In this document: positions 1-6,862 of the stretch, piece by piece
Position numbering within the stretch: the stretch's first letter is position 1
Layout of the letters: each line of letters begins with the position of its first letter
The notes under the pieces: generated by a model
Databases searched by the model: none
Told to the model about the DNA's origin: nothing
What the model saw: the letters and a program-made list of their open reading frames with translations, nothing else
Translations under genes and position numbers: made by a program
Assembly: GCA_027009095.1 (NCBI GenBank)
Contig: JALVDG010000104.1
Coordinates: 1-13,968 of the forward strand
Direction: 5' to 3'
Origin: Thiotrichaceae bacterium
Lineage (GTDB): Bacteria; Pseudomonadota; Gammaproteobacteria; Thiotrichales; Thiotrichaceae
Length of the DNA: 13,968 nt

Positions 1-31
1 GGATTTGATGGTGTTAGAGGCATTTCCTAGC

Positions 32-829
32 TTAGCCTAGTAGCAAGCTATCATCTGTTAACTCTTTGCCCTTTTGAGTTTGCTTAAATAACTCTAATAA
101 GTCGGGTATTTCCAGCCTACTTCGTTCGTCCCCTTCTATATCGAAAATAATATTCCCTTCATGTAGCATAATAGTGCGCGTACCAACATCAAGAGCTTGT
201 TGCATACTGTGTGTCACCATTAAAGAGGTTAGTTTGTTCTCTTGGATAATTTCACAGCTTAGTTTAAGCACAAAATCTGCTGTTTTTGGATCGAGAGCAG
301 CAGTATGCTCGTCGAGTAATAAAATTTTGGCGGGCTGAAGTGTTGCCATTAGTAAACTGACAGCTTGGCGTTGTCCTCCTGATAATAAGCCCATTTTATC
401 TTCTAATCGCTTCTCGAGTCCTAATCCTAGCCGTGATAGATGCTTTGAAAATAGTATCTTCCTATTTTTGCGTATTGCTTGGCTTAGTGAGCGAGATCTT
501 CCACGTCCCCAAGCTAATGCCATATTCTCTTCAATACTCAGGTTTTCACAACTACCAGCTAAAGGGTCTTGAAATACTCTTGATATTAGCCCTGCGCGTT
601 GTGATGTTGTTTTTTGAGTGACATCAACGTCATCAATATAGATATTGCCAGAAATAGCTTGAATTTCACCACTGAGTAAATTCAATAAGGTAGACTTTCC
701 AGAGCCATTACTACCAATAACGGTAATAAATTCACCATCTTTTATTTTTAGATTAACACCGCGTAGTGCTTTAGTTTCAAGTGGAGTGCCTTTAGCAAAG
801 GTAACATGAATGTCTTTGAGTGTAATCAT
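32..829 (-). CDS. ABC importer ATPase, TrpZ-like (COG1101 type)
   Basis: This is the ATP-hydrolysing subunit that drives the importer encoded just upstream; it would act at the cytoplasmic face of the inner membrane. The 265-residue protein has Walker A GSNGSGKST at 39-47, a Q-loop at about 87 (FQDP), the signature LSGGQ at 149-153, Walker B ILLLDE at 169-174, a D-loop within AALDP, and the switch histidine H207. The sequence DEHTAALDP after Walker B is typical of the uncharacterised-importer ATPases grouped with TrpZ and is unlike phosphate or polar amino-acid ATPases. Its ATG overlaps the stop of the permease gene by 4 bp (ATGA at 826-829), so translation is probably coupled. It is the last gene of the operon. 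Family assignment is firm; the substrate is inferred from the family only. Confidence 0.93.
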   Translation of the reverse strand: MITLKDIHVTFAKGTPLETKALRGVNLKIKDGEFITVIGSNGSGKSTLLNLLSGEIQAISGNIYIDDVDVTQKTTSQRAGLISRVFQDPLAGSCENLSIEENMALAWGRGRSRSLSQAIRKNRKILFSKHLSRLGLGLEKRLEDKMGLLSGGQRQAVSLLMATLQPAKILLLDEHTAALDPKTADFVLKLSCEIIQENKLTSLMVTHSMQQALDVGTRTIMLHEGNIIFDIEGDERSRLEIPDLLELFKQTQKGKELTDDSLLLG

Positions 830-1716
830 TTGGAAAGACGCTGATTGAGGGAGGATTTTATATTCGGGGCAATAATCGCCAAAGTGACTAAGATAGCAGT
901 AACTAAATTTAGGTCTTGAGCTTTTAGTCCAATAAAATCAGCATTTAAAGCAAGCGCGATGGCAAAGCGATATAAAATAGAGCCAAAGATACAAGCAAGC
1001 AAGGCGAGTATCATCGTGCGAGTGGATAAGATAGCTTCACCACCAATCACAGAAGCAAGTCCAATAACAATAATACCCACACCCATCGTAATATCGGCAC
1101 TGCCTTGACTCTGTGCAAATAAGCTACCTGCTAAACCCACCATTCCATTGGATATTGCCATACCTAGAATAGTCATTCTTTGTGTGTTAATCCCTTGAGC
1201 GCGAGCCATGCGTACATTTGCACCCGTAGCTCGCATCGCAAGACCAATTTCTGAATTTAGAAACCATGCAAGTAAAATAAAGACAACTAAGGTGACAATT
1301 GCAAAAGCGATGGGAGTACTAATATAAGAAGGTAGTCCCCATGACTCTATTGGTGTAAGAGCAGTTGTTTCGCCAAGTAAAGCAATATTGGGTTTGCCCA
1401 TAATACGCAAATTAATAGAGTATAGGGCGATCATGGTGAGTATTGAGGCAAGTAGGTTAAGAATCCCTAGTTTTACATTTAGCCATGCGGTAACGACTCC
1501 TGCCATGCCTCCCGCAAAAAATGCCAATATAGTCGCTAGCCAAGGGTTAGTGCCTGTCACAATAAGGCTAGCGCTAACGGCAGCACCAAGAGGAAAGCTG
1601 CCATCAACGGTTAAGTCTGGAAACTCTAGTATCCTAAATGATAAGAAAACACCAAAAGCAACCAGAGCAAAAATAAGACCACTTTCGAGTGCTCCTAATG
1701 CTGCAATAGTCGTCAT
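826..1716 (-). CDS. ABC importer permease, TrpY-like (COG4120 type)
   Basis: This is the membrane subunit of the importer, 296 residues, largely hydrophobic, with about eight to nine plausible transmembrane stretches. The N-terminal region carries the family-typical FPDLTVDGSFPLGAA at 32-46. A charged cytoplasmic loop at about 155-176 (EIGLAMRATGANVRMARAQG, cut here at 20 residues) matches the coupling region of LivH-type permeases (the BPD_transp_2 group). Its ATG overlaps the last base of the upstream stop codon (TAATG at 1714-1718) and its own stop overlaps the ATPase start, so the three genes form a tightly coupled operon. A role in uptake of an aromatic amino acid or a related small molecule follows from characterised TrpXYZ relatives and is not shown by this sequence. 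Confidence 0.92.
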   Translation of the reverse strand: MTTIAALGALESGLIFALVAFGVFLSFRILEFPDLTVDGSFPLGAAVSASLIVTGTNPWLATILAFFAGGMAGVVTAWLNVKLGILNLLASILTMIALYSINLRIMGKPNIALLGETTALTPIESWGLPSYISTPIAFAIVTLVVFILLAWFLNSEIGLAMRATGANVRMARAQGINTQRMTILGMAISNGMVGLAGSLFAQSQGSADITMGVGIIVIGLASVIGGEAILSTRTMILALLACIFGSILYRFAIALALNADFIGLKAQDLNLVTAILVTLAIIAPNIKSSLNQRLSK

Positions 1717-2726
1717 TACTTCGTTACACTGGTTTTGATAACTTCTTTAGCTCTTTTGATAAGAGTGTTGTTGAGTGTTACCCCCATTTTTAAGGCAGCT
1801 TCAGGGTTTACAAATAGCTCTGTTTTTTCTACACCCTCTGCATCAATCTCTTTTGCCGATTTTCCGTTTAATATTGCTACAACCATTTTTCCTGTTTGGC
1901 GACCAAGATCATAATAATTAAAGCCTAATGCCGCAATAGCGCCTCGTTTAACTGAGTCAGTATCTGCTGCAATAACAGGTATTTTTGATTCTTGCGCTAC
2001 TTTTATAACGGCTTCAAATGCCGAAACTACCGTGTTATCGGTTGGAATATAAATGGCATCAACTTTATCTACAAGAGAGCGTGCTGCCGCAAGTACATCG
2101 GATGATTTTGGAGAGCCCGCTTCAATCATTGTCATACCAACAGTCGGTGCGTATTTTTTTACTAAATTAACCAAGGTAACAGAGTTTGCTTCACCAGGGT
2201 TGAAAATAACACCAAGGTTTTTAGCACTAGGTACGATCTCTTTTATCAGCTCCATCTGACGTTTGACAGGTGATAAATCGGAGACTCCCGTTATATTCTC
2301 TTTGTGATTTTTCATTGATGAGATAAGCTTGGCACCAACAGGGTCTGTGACAGCTGAGAAAACGAGTGGTGTATCATGCAACGATGATGCGAGTGCTTGT
2401 GCAGAAGGAGTCGCAATGGCAACCGCCACATCAGGTTTTTCCCCTGCAAATTTTTTCGCTATTTCTGAAGCCGTTGCGGGAGTGCCTTGGGCACTTTCGT
2501 AGCTCCACTTTAGGTTTTTTCCCTCAACAAAACCTTGCTTTGCTAGCTCATCCTTTATTCCCTTACGGGCAGCATCAAGCGCAGGATGCTCAACAATTTG
2601 TGTAATAGCAACATGTTTAGTATTAGCAGTATTGGTTGAGCTTTTGTTATCTCCACCGCATGATGTGAGAAGTAGCACGGTAGAAAGGAGGCTAATAAAT
2701 AAAGTGGGTTTAATAAATGGAATCAT
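1716..2726 (-). CDS. ABC importer substrate-binding lipoprotein, TrpX-like (PF04392)
   Basis: This is the extracytoplasmic binding protein that captures the substrate for the importer. I chose the ATG at 2726: GGAG lies 8 nt upstream, and translation starts directly with a type II signal peptide (hydrophobic 8-20, lipobox LTSC, lipidated Cys23). The longer reading from a TTG at 2750 adds eight residues before the signal peptide and has no comparable ribosome site. The mature part has the ABC_sub_bind pattern: VEHPALDAARKG at 45-56, TPSAQAL at 106-112, VTDPVGAKL at 126-134, GVSDLSP at 147-153, YIPTDNTV at 226-233 and ALGFNYYDLGRQTG at 266-279. The length of 336 is normal for the family. Characterised members bind tryptophan or tyrosine, but the substrate cannot be read from the sequence. 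It is the first gene of the operon, preceded by an inverted repeat (2757-2807). Confidence 0.92.
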   Translation of the reverse strand: MIPFIKPTLFISLLSTVLLLTSCGGDNKSSTNTANTKHVAITQIVEHPALDAARKGIKDELAKQGFVEGKNLKWSYESAQGTPATASEIAKKFAGEKPDVAVAIATPSAQALASSLHDTPLVFSAVTDPVGAKLISSMKNHKENITGVSDLSPVKRQMELIKEIVPSAKNLGVIFNPGEANSVTLVNLVKKYAPTVGMTMIEAGSPKSSDVLAAARSLVDKVDAIYIPTDNTVVSAFEAVIKVAQESKIPVIAADTDSVKRGAIAALGFNYYDLGRQTGKMVVAILNGKSAKEIDAEGVEKTELFVNPEAALKMGVTLNNTLIKRAKEVIKTSVTK

Positions 2727-2756
2727 GATATTTACTCCAAATAATCTCAAAGGATG

Positions 2757-2807
2757 GGAACGTGCATGAAATAAGTTAGAGTATTGAAGTTATTTTATGT
2801 ACGTTCC
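2757..2807. repeat. Inverted pair of an 18-bp motif upstream of the importer
   Basis: The left arm GGAACGTGCATGAAATAA (2757-2774) and the right arm (2790-2807), read on the minus strand as GGAACGTACATAAAATAA, match at 16 of 18 positions around a 15-nt loop. Both differences are G for A, so RNA from the plus strand would pair along all 18 positions with two G-U pairs, while minus-strand RNA would have two mismatches. It lies 31-81 bp upstream of the importer start. A third copy occurs at 3553-3570. It could be a paired operator, an RNA hairpin or a small repetitive element. No U-tract follows on either strand, so it is not an intrinsic terminator. Confidence 0.7.
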
Positions 2808-2873
2808 ATAAGTATTTAGACGAGACGATATAATTTGAGAATAGCCTAAAAAGACCGTAAATTCATTATTGAT

Positions 2874-2911
2874 ATTTTATAAACTGTCAGGGCAATAGAC
2901 ACCCTTGACAG
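2874..2911 (-). terminator. Rho-independent terminator after the YfeY-like gene
   Basis: On the minus strand, CTGTCAAGGG (2911-2902) pairs with CCCTGACAG (2892-2884) with a single bulged A and a 9-nt loop. It is followed by TTTATAAAAT (2883-2874), a short and imperfect T-rich tail. It begins 27 bp after the stop codon of the lipoprotein gene and separates it from the importer operon. Confidence 0.65.
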
Positions 2912-2938
2912 CTTATAGATAGAAAAGAGAGGGATGGA

Positions 2939-3529
2939 TCAGGATTGAGGTTTCCAGATAATAGAATCAAGTGTCCATGTTGCGAGTACATCTTCAGGTG
3001 GTATTTCTCTATCTGGACCATTCCATCTACCTGCAAATATATAAAGAATATTACGTTGATTAGGGGCGTAACAGATTGTTTTTCCTGATAGCTCTTCTTG
3101 CCCCGCAAGGCATTTTTCAACATGATTGATGCTGTAAATATTACTAAATTTAGTGCCGAGTCGATGACCTAAACTGTTATGAATTAAATTATCTTCTACT
3201 ACAATAGAGTAGATAGCTTTGTGATCGGCTGTAGGATTTATTGTCATAAGTGTTTTAGCACCCTTGGCAATACGTATTACGGGATATGCTTCGCCTTCTT
3301 GGAAGTTAGTCTGTTGTGATACATTAAGTTTAGGAAAGGTCTCAGTTATCTTATGGATATTAAAAGGAGTCGTTGAGTTGATAGGACCTACTCCGTTGTT
3401 TGATAAGACAATGGTATCTGCTGATATATTTATTGTTTGAGTTGTTTGACCTTGTAGATCATCATTTTCTCCGCAGCCACTAAGTAGAAGAAATGACAGC
3501 AGTAATGCTTTATTCCATGTGAATGTCAT
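2939..3529 (-). CDS. YfeY-like lipoprotein, DUF1131 family
   Basis: This is a predicted lipoprotein of 196 residues. A short type II signal peptide ends in the lipobox LSGC (Cys19), and the residue after Cys is Gly, so outer-membrane sorting is possible. The mature domain matches what I recall of E. coli YfeY, the RpoE-regulated lipoprotein: GVGPINSTTPF at 46-56, GTKFSNIY at 125-132, a cysteine pair C140/C153, and the C-terminal segment FAGRWNGPDREIPPED at 165-180 followed by a WTLDSIIW ending at 185-192. The ATG at 3529 has AAGGA 8 nt upstream. The molecular function of the family is unknown; sigma-E control is known for E. coli, and I find no well-spaced sigma-E promoter here. It is divergent from the cysteine-rich lipoprotein gene, with 97 bp between them. 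Confidence 0.85.
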   Translation of the reverse strand: MTFTWNKALLLSFLLLSGCGENDDLQGQTTQTINISADTIVLSNNGVGPINSTTPFNIHKITETFPKLNVSQQTNFQEGEAYPVIRIAKGAKTLMTINPTADHKAIYSIVVEDNLIHNSLGHRLGTKFSNIYSINHVEKCLAGQEELSGKTICYAPNQRNILYIFAGRWNGPDREIPPEDVLATWTLDSIIWKPQS

Positions 3530-3552
3530 AGCAAAAATCCTTAAAGGTTGAG

Positions 3553-3570
3553 TATTTCATGTACGTTTCT
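3553..3570 (-). repeat. Third copy of the 18-bp motif, between divergent lipoprotein genes
   Basis: Read on the minus strand this is AGAAACGTACATGAAATA. It shares AACGTACAT and AAATA with the right arm of the inverted pair at 2757-2807 (14 of 15 bases over the core) and CATGAAATA with the left arm. It lies 24 bp upstream of the YfeY-like start and about 57 bp upstream of the plus-strand lipoprotein start, so it could affect either gene. It is a single copy, not an inverted pair. Confidence 0.5.
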
Positions 3571-3626
3571 TAGGCATTTTTACATAAAGAATGAATGGTA
3601 ACAATAAAATAGAAAGAGGTTTTAAT

Positions 3627-4016
3627 ATGAAGACAGGATTATACTTTGTTGGTATGTTGTTGATGTTTCAAATTTTAACAGCATGTAATGGAAATAAGGC
3701 AAAGCATCATGTTGATACTAAACTAACAAAAGCCGAGTTACAAAAGAGTATTGCCGAGCTTGTGAGAGATAAGGGCTGTAATAGTGTAGGGCAGTGTCGA
3801 TCAATTGCTTATGGTGCTAAAGCATGTGGAGGACCAACAAGTTATTTGATTTATTCAACCAGTACCGATGAGGCGAGGCTATCGCGAGAGGTAAATCAAT
3901 ACAATCATTTGGTAAAAAAAGAGAATATAAAAAATGGCACAATTTCCAATTGTAGCATACTAATTCCGCCAACACTTGATTGTAAAAAGAATCGGTGTAT
4001 TGCGGTAAGGCAATAA
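3627..4016 (+). CDS. Small cysteine-rich lipoprotein, function unknown
   Basis: I do not recognise a characterised family. The ATG at 3627 is preferred because AGAGG lies 7 nt upstream and the protein then begins with a clean type II signal peptide (hydrophobic 5-17, lipobox LTAC, Cys20); the open frame from 3591 only adds twelve polar residues before it. The mature part of about 109 residues has six cysteines at 51, 57, 67, 109, 119 and 124, enough for three disulfides. Around them are a GQCRSIAYGAKACGGP block at 55-70, a YLIYS strand at 73-77 and a C-terminal PPTLDCKKNRC at 114-124. The spacing suggests a small disulfide-stabilised periplasmic domain. It is divergent from the YfeY-like gene and convergent with hflX, whose stop lies 21 bp away with no clear terminator between. 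Confidence 0.8.
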   Translation: MKTGLYFVGMLLMFQILTACNGNKAKHHVDTKLTKAELQKSIAELVRDKGCNSVGQCRSIAYGAKACGGPTSYLIYSTSTDEARLSREVNQYNHLVKKENIKNGTISNCSILIPPTLDCKKNRCIAVRQ

Positions 4017-4037
4017 ATAATAGGTACTTGTGCGTGA

Positions 4038-5357
4038 TCACTCTATTTTTTGATCTGGTGTATCAGTGATTTGTTCGAGTGTGATATTTTCATCATTAAG
4101 CAGACTGTCTAATCGTCGTTGGTGAATTTTTACTTCAAGTAGATATTCACCCTTCTCAGAAGTAGACTCGTTAATGACTGCATTATCTGCATAGAGCTTT
4201 GCGCGTAAGCGTGATTTACTCGGGGGAAGGGTGAGTGTTCCTTCAAAAACATGCTTGGCGAATATTTTACCCAGAAACTCAAGTAGCTCATCAACACCTT
4301 CTCCCGTATGAGCAGATAACCATACACGACTTGGTGTGCCTGCATGTTTAGGGTCAACTCTCATGGTATGCTTCGACAAGTCGATCTTATTCATTACTTC
4401 AACTTGTGGTACATTTTTAGCACCAAGCATGTGAATAACATCATTAACTTGTTGTCGATACATATCGCGCTGATCATCATTACTGTCAATGACGTGTAAT
4501 ATAAGATCTGCTTCTGCTGTTTCTTGTAAGGTTGCTCTAAAGGCAACCACAAGATCATGAGGAAGATCACGAATAAAACCTACCGTATCGACAAGAATCA
4601 TTGATTGTTGATTGCTAAGCTCTACACGACGCAGGGTAGGGTCAAGTGTTGCAAAGAGCTGATCAGCTGCGTAGACACTCGCCTCTGTTATACGGTTAAA
4701 GAGCGTTGATTTGCCAGCATTTGTGTATCCAACTAGTGAGACAGTGGGGATTTCTGCCTTTTGCCGTGATTGGCGACCTTGTTCACGTTGATTGCCAACT
4801 TTTTCTAGACGTTTCTTGATTTGCTTGATGCGAATATTCAATAAGCGGCGGTCAGTTTCGAGTTGAGTTTCTCCAGGTCCGCGCATACCGATACCACCTT
4901 TTTGGCGCTCAAGGTGAGTCCAACCACGAATTAATCGGGTAGACATATGTTTTAGCTGTGCTAGCTCGACTTGTAACTTTCCCTCGTGAGAGCGGGCGCG
5001 CTGAGCAAAAATATCTAAAATCAGGCTAGTGCGGTCTAATACGCGACATTCACAAAGCTGTTCGAGGTTTCGTTCTTGGGCAGGAGTAAGAGAGTGGTTG
5101 AAAATAACAACATCGGCATTGTGTGCGATAACTGCTTGTTTTATTTCTTCGGCTTTGCCTTTTCCTGCAAAAAACCGTGCGTTAGGAGTATGGCGTGTGC
5201 CTTGGATAAGGGCAGTTGTTTCTGCACCTGCTGAGCGTACAAGCTCTATAAATTCATCAGCATCACGAGTATTTCGTTTGCCACCAATATTAAGTTGAAC
5301 TAATACCGCTGTATCAATACGGGCATCAGTTTGGCTAGATAGGTCGAATAGTTCCAA
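4038..5357 (-). CDS. hflX: GTPase HflX, ribosome-splitting factor
   Basis: This is a GTP-binding protein that associates with the 50S subunit and separates stalled ribosomes, notably under heat stress in E. coli. Its 439 residues contain the HflX N-terminal domain (1 to about 195) with RTGLILDIFAQRA-like residues at 109-121 (here RTSLILDIFAQRA), ELAQLKHM at 131-138 and GPGETQLETDRR at 160-171. The GTPase domain follows: G1 GYTNAGKST at 210-218, ATLDPT at 236-241, G3 DTVG at 257-260, G4 NKID at 323-326 and SAHTG at 348-352. The start is a TTG at 5357. An in-frame TGA lies immediately upstream, no ATG or GTG lies near the aligned N-terminus, and the ribosome site is weak (TTGGA about 11 nt away), which suggests low or coupled translation. 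It is last in the cluster; hflK and hflC do not follow. Confidence 0.97.
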   Translation of the reverse strand: MELFDLSSQTDARIDTAVLVQLNIGGKRNTRDADEFIELVRSAGAETTALIQGTRHTPNARFFAGKGKAEEIKQAVIAHNADVVIFNHSLTPAQERNLEQLCECRVLDRTSLILDIFAQRARSHEGKLQVELAQLKHMSTRLIRGWTHLERQKGGIGMRGPGETQLETDRRLLNIRIKQIKKRLEKVGNQREQGRQSRQKAEIPTVSLVGYTNAGKSTLFNRITEASVYAADQLFATLDPTLRRVELSNQQSMILVDTVGFIRDLPHDLVVAFRATLQETAEADLILHVIDSNDDQRDMYRQQVNDVIHMLGAKNVPQVEVMNKIDLSKHTMRVDPKHAGTPSRVWLSAHTGEGVDELLEFLGKIFAKHVFEGTLTLPPSKSRLRAKLYADNAVINESTSEKGEYLLEVKIHQRRLDSLLNDENITLEQITDTPDQKIE

Positions 5358-5386
5358 TCAGAGAATCCAAAATAAGAGAAGTTTTC

Positions 5387-5430
5387 TTAGCATGTTACCA
5401 GAGGGTTAAAATCAAAAGGTAACATGCTAA
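5387..5430 (-). terminator. Perfect 13-bp hairpin between hfq and hflX (terminator or attenuator)
   Basis: TTAGCATGTTACC (5387-5399) and GGTAACATGCTAA (5418-5430) are exact reverse complements around an 18-nt loop. In minus-strand transcripts the hairpin starts 11 nt after the hfq stop and is followed by GAAAACTTCTCTTATTTT, pyrimidine-rich but without an immediate U-run. It could be a partial terminator, a 3'-end stabiliser for hfq mRNA, or a processing site that sets the hfq to hflX ratio. Confidence 0.5.
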
Positions 5431-5441
5431 CAATGAGTATT

Positions 5442-5675
5442 TTACTCGTCGTCTTCAAACGATAACTTTATTGGTCTAGCAGGAACAATGGTCGATATAG
5501 CGTGTTTATAAACCAGTTGACTAACGGTGTTTCCCAATAAAACGACAAATTGGTCGAATGACTCAACCGTGCCTTGTAATTTAATGCCGTTTACGAGATA
5601 GATCGCAACGGGGATGCGTTCTTTTCTCAGTGCGTTTAAGAAGGGTTCTTGTAGCATGTGCCCTTTGGATGACAT
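5442..5675 (-). CDS. hfq: RNA chaperone Hfq
   Basis: Hfq forms a ring-shaped hexamer that pairs small RNAs with mRNAs. The 77-residue protein is nearly all Sm core: Sm1 around [14 protein letters not shown] at 22-35 and [10 protein letters not shown] at 38-47, Sm2 with YKHAIST at 56-62. Residues known to contact RNA are present: Q9, F43, K57 and H58 on the proximal face, and Y26 on the distal face. The rim patch reads RKER at 17-20 where E. coli has RRER. Position 48 is Gly where E. coli has Lys (LLGNTVSQ). The C-terminal tail is short and ends in acidic FEDDE. The ATG at 5675 has GGAG 6 nt upstream. The gene stands 222 bp downstream of miaA, so it probably has its own promoter as well as read-through. 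Confidence 0.98.
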   Translation of the reverse strand: MSSKGHMLQEPFLNALRKERIPVAIYLVNGIKLQGTVESFDQFVVLLGNTVSQLVYKHAISTIVPARPIKLSFEDDE

Positions 5676-5706
5676 GTTTTTCTCCAGTATTTTTTTTAGT
5701 TTGTGG

Positions 5707-5735
5707 TTATTAGAATGTTATATTTACGAACTCAA
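5707..5735 (-). promoter_or_regulatory. Possible hfq promoter
   Basis: On the minus strand a -35-like TTGAGT (5735-5730) is separated by 17 bp from a -10-like TAATAA (5712-5707), about 32 bp upstream of the hfq ATG. An overlapping alternative is TTTACT with a 15-bp spacer to TATAAC. Both are weak matches in AT-rich DNA. The position, in a 222-bp gap after miaA, is the main support. Confidence 0.3.
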
Positions 5736-5897
5736 TTAGTAAATCGAAAATCAAATGTTTACCTGTTATTACGGGGGGTGAAATTAGGTAAGCTCTAAGT
5801 GAGAGATTCTCTTTATTACTGTTCAGTCGGCCGCATTCCGTGCAGGCAAAAGAATCTTATCAGGTTTTATGAAACTTTAGGAAGCCCATTCTGTCGG

Positions 5898-6860
5898 TTA
5901 TACGATGTTTTTATCTAAAAAATACCTTATTTCCTCGATAATTGACGAGAGGTCATAATGTTTTGCATCATGACGTGAAACTTCCTTCTCAGAGCGTAGC
6001 CAAGTCATCTGACGTTTTGCCAGCTGACGTGTTGCCACAATAGCACGGTTTTTCATCTCATTGAAGTCTATATTTCCGTTTAAATAGTCCCAAGCTTGTC
6101 GATAACCTACACATCGAATAGAAGGAAGATCAGGATTTAAGTCCCTTCTGTCGTATAAAGCTTGCATTTCATCTAAAAAACCTTCCTCAATCATTTGCTC
6201 AAACCGCAGTGCAGCGCGCGCTCTAAGCCATTCTCTGTCTTCAGGTATCAGTGCAATTTTTAGTAAACGATAAGGTAAAGTGTCATGCTTTGCGGTTTTA
6301 TGCAATGAGGTTAAAGGTTTTCCTGTAATTTCATAAACTTCAAGTGCGCGTTGTATTCTTTGTGAATCATTGGGGTGTATACGAGCTGCTGAGTCAGGAT
6401 CAACCTGTTCTAAGCGTTGATGTAATGCATTCCAGCCTTCTTTTTCGGCTTGTAAATCAATTTTCTTTCTAATGTCTGGATCAGCAGAGGGAAGCTTGGC
6501 TAAATCATTTTCTAAGGCACGGTAATAGAGCATAGTGCCGCCTACTAAGACAGGGATATTGCCATTTGCAGTGATTTCTTCCATTTCATGTAATGCATCG
6601 CGCCGAAAGTCAGCCGCAGAGTAGGCTTGAGACGGGTCAAGAAAATCAATAAGGCGATGAGGTGCTTTTTTTAGTGTTTCTTTGTCAGGTTTAGCGGTAC
6701 CAATACTCATGTCTTTATAAATAAGGGCAGAGTCAACACTAATAATTTCAATAGGAAAGTGTTCGGTGAGTTTAACTGCAAGATCAGTTTTTCCTGATGC
6801 GGTAGGTCCCATAATAAAGATAGCGGGAGGAAGAGAGTATTTATCCTGTGTATCTGTCAT
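5898..6860 (-). CDS. miaA: tRNA dimethylallyltransferase MiaA
   Basis: MiaA transfers a dimethylallyl group to A37 of tRNAs that read codons starting with U, the first step of ms2i6A formation. The 320-residue protein has the P-loop GPTASGKT at 18-25 and the substrate segment [16 protein letters not shown] at 43-58, where many relatives have GMDIG in place of DMSIG. It also has the [10 protein letters not shown] motif near 107-116, [19 protein letters not shown] at about 161-179 and the C-terminal [12 protein letters not shown]. Length is normal. Its ATG lies 2 bp after the mutL stop, with GTGGAC about 8 nt upstream inside mutL, so the two are co-transcribed. As in E. coli it precedes hfq, here with a longer gap. 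Confidence 0.97.
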   Translation of the reverse strand: MTDTQDKYSLPPAIFIMGPTASGKTDLAVKLTEHFPIEIISVDSALIYKDMSIGTAKPDKETLKKAPHRLIDFLDPSQAYSAADFRRDALHEMEEITANGNIPVLVGGTMLYYRALENDLAKLPSADPDIRKKIDLQAEKEGWNALHQRLEQVDPDSAARIHPNDSQRIQRALEVYEITGKPLTSLHKTAKHDTLPYRLLKIALIPEDREWLRARAALRFEQMIEEGFLDEMQALYDRRDLNPDLPSIRCVGYRQAWDYLNGNIDFNEMKNRAIVATRQLAKRQMTWLRSEKEVSRHDAKHYDLSSIIEEIRYFLDKNIV

Positions 6861-6862
6861 TA

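Noticed and set aside
1..30. End of a plus-strand gene (nine codons then TAG at 28-30) converging on the importer
   Set aside because: Nine codons are too few to tell a real gene end from chance.
2772..2807. Sigma-E-type promoter reading GGAAC (2807) to TCTAA before the importer
   Set aside because: The spacer is about four bases longer than sigma-E promoters allow, and the sequence conserved between copies lies after the -35 position.
2887..3123. Minus-strand frame of 78 codons in the YfeY-like gene
   Set aside because: It overlaps a better-supported lipoprotein gene in another frame and runs through the terminator hairpin.
3998..4050. Terminator between the cysteine-rich lipoprotein gene and hflX
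   Set aside because: There is a 6-bp TATTGC/GCAATA stem over the stop codon and a separate T-run inside hflX, but no stem directly followed by a U-tract on either strand.
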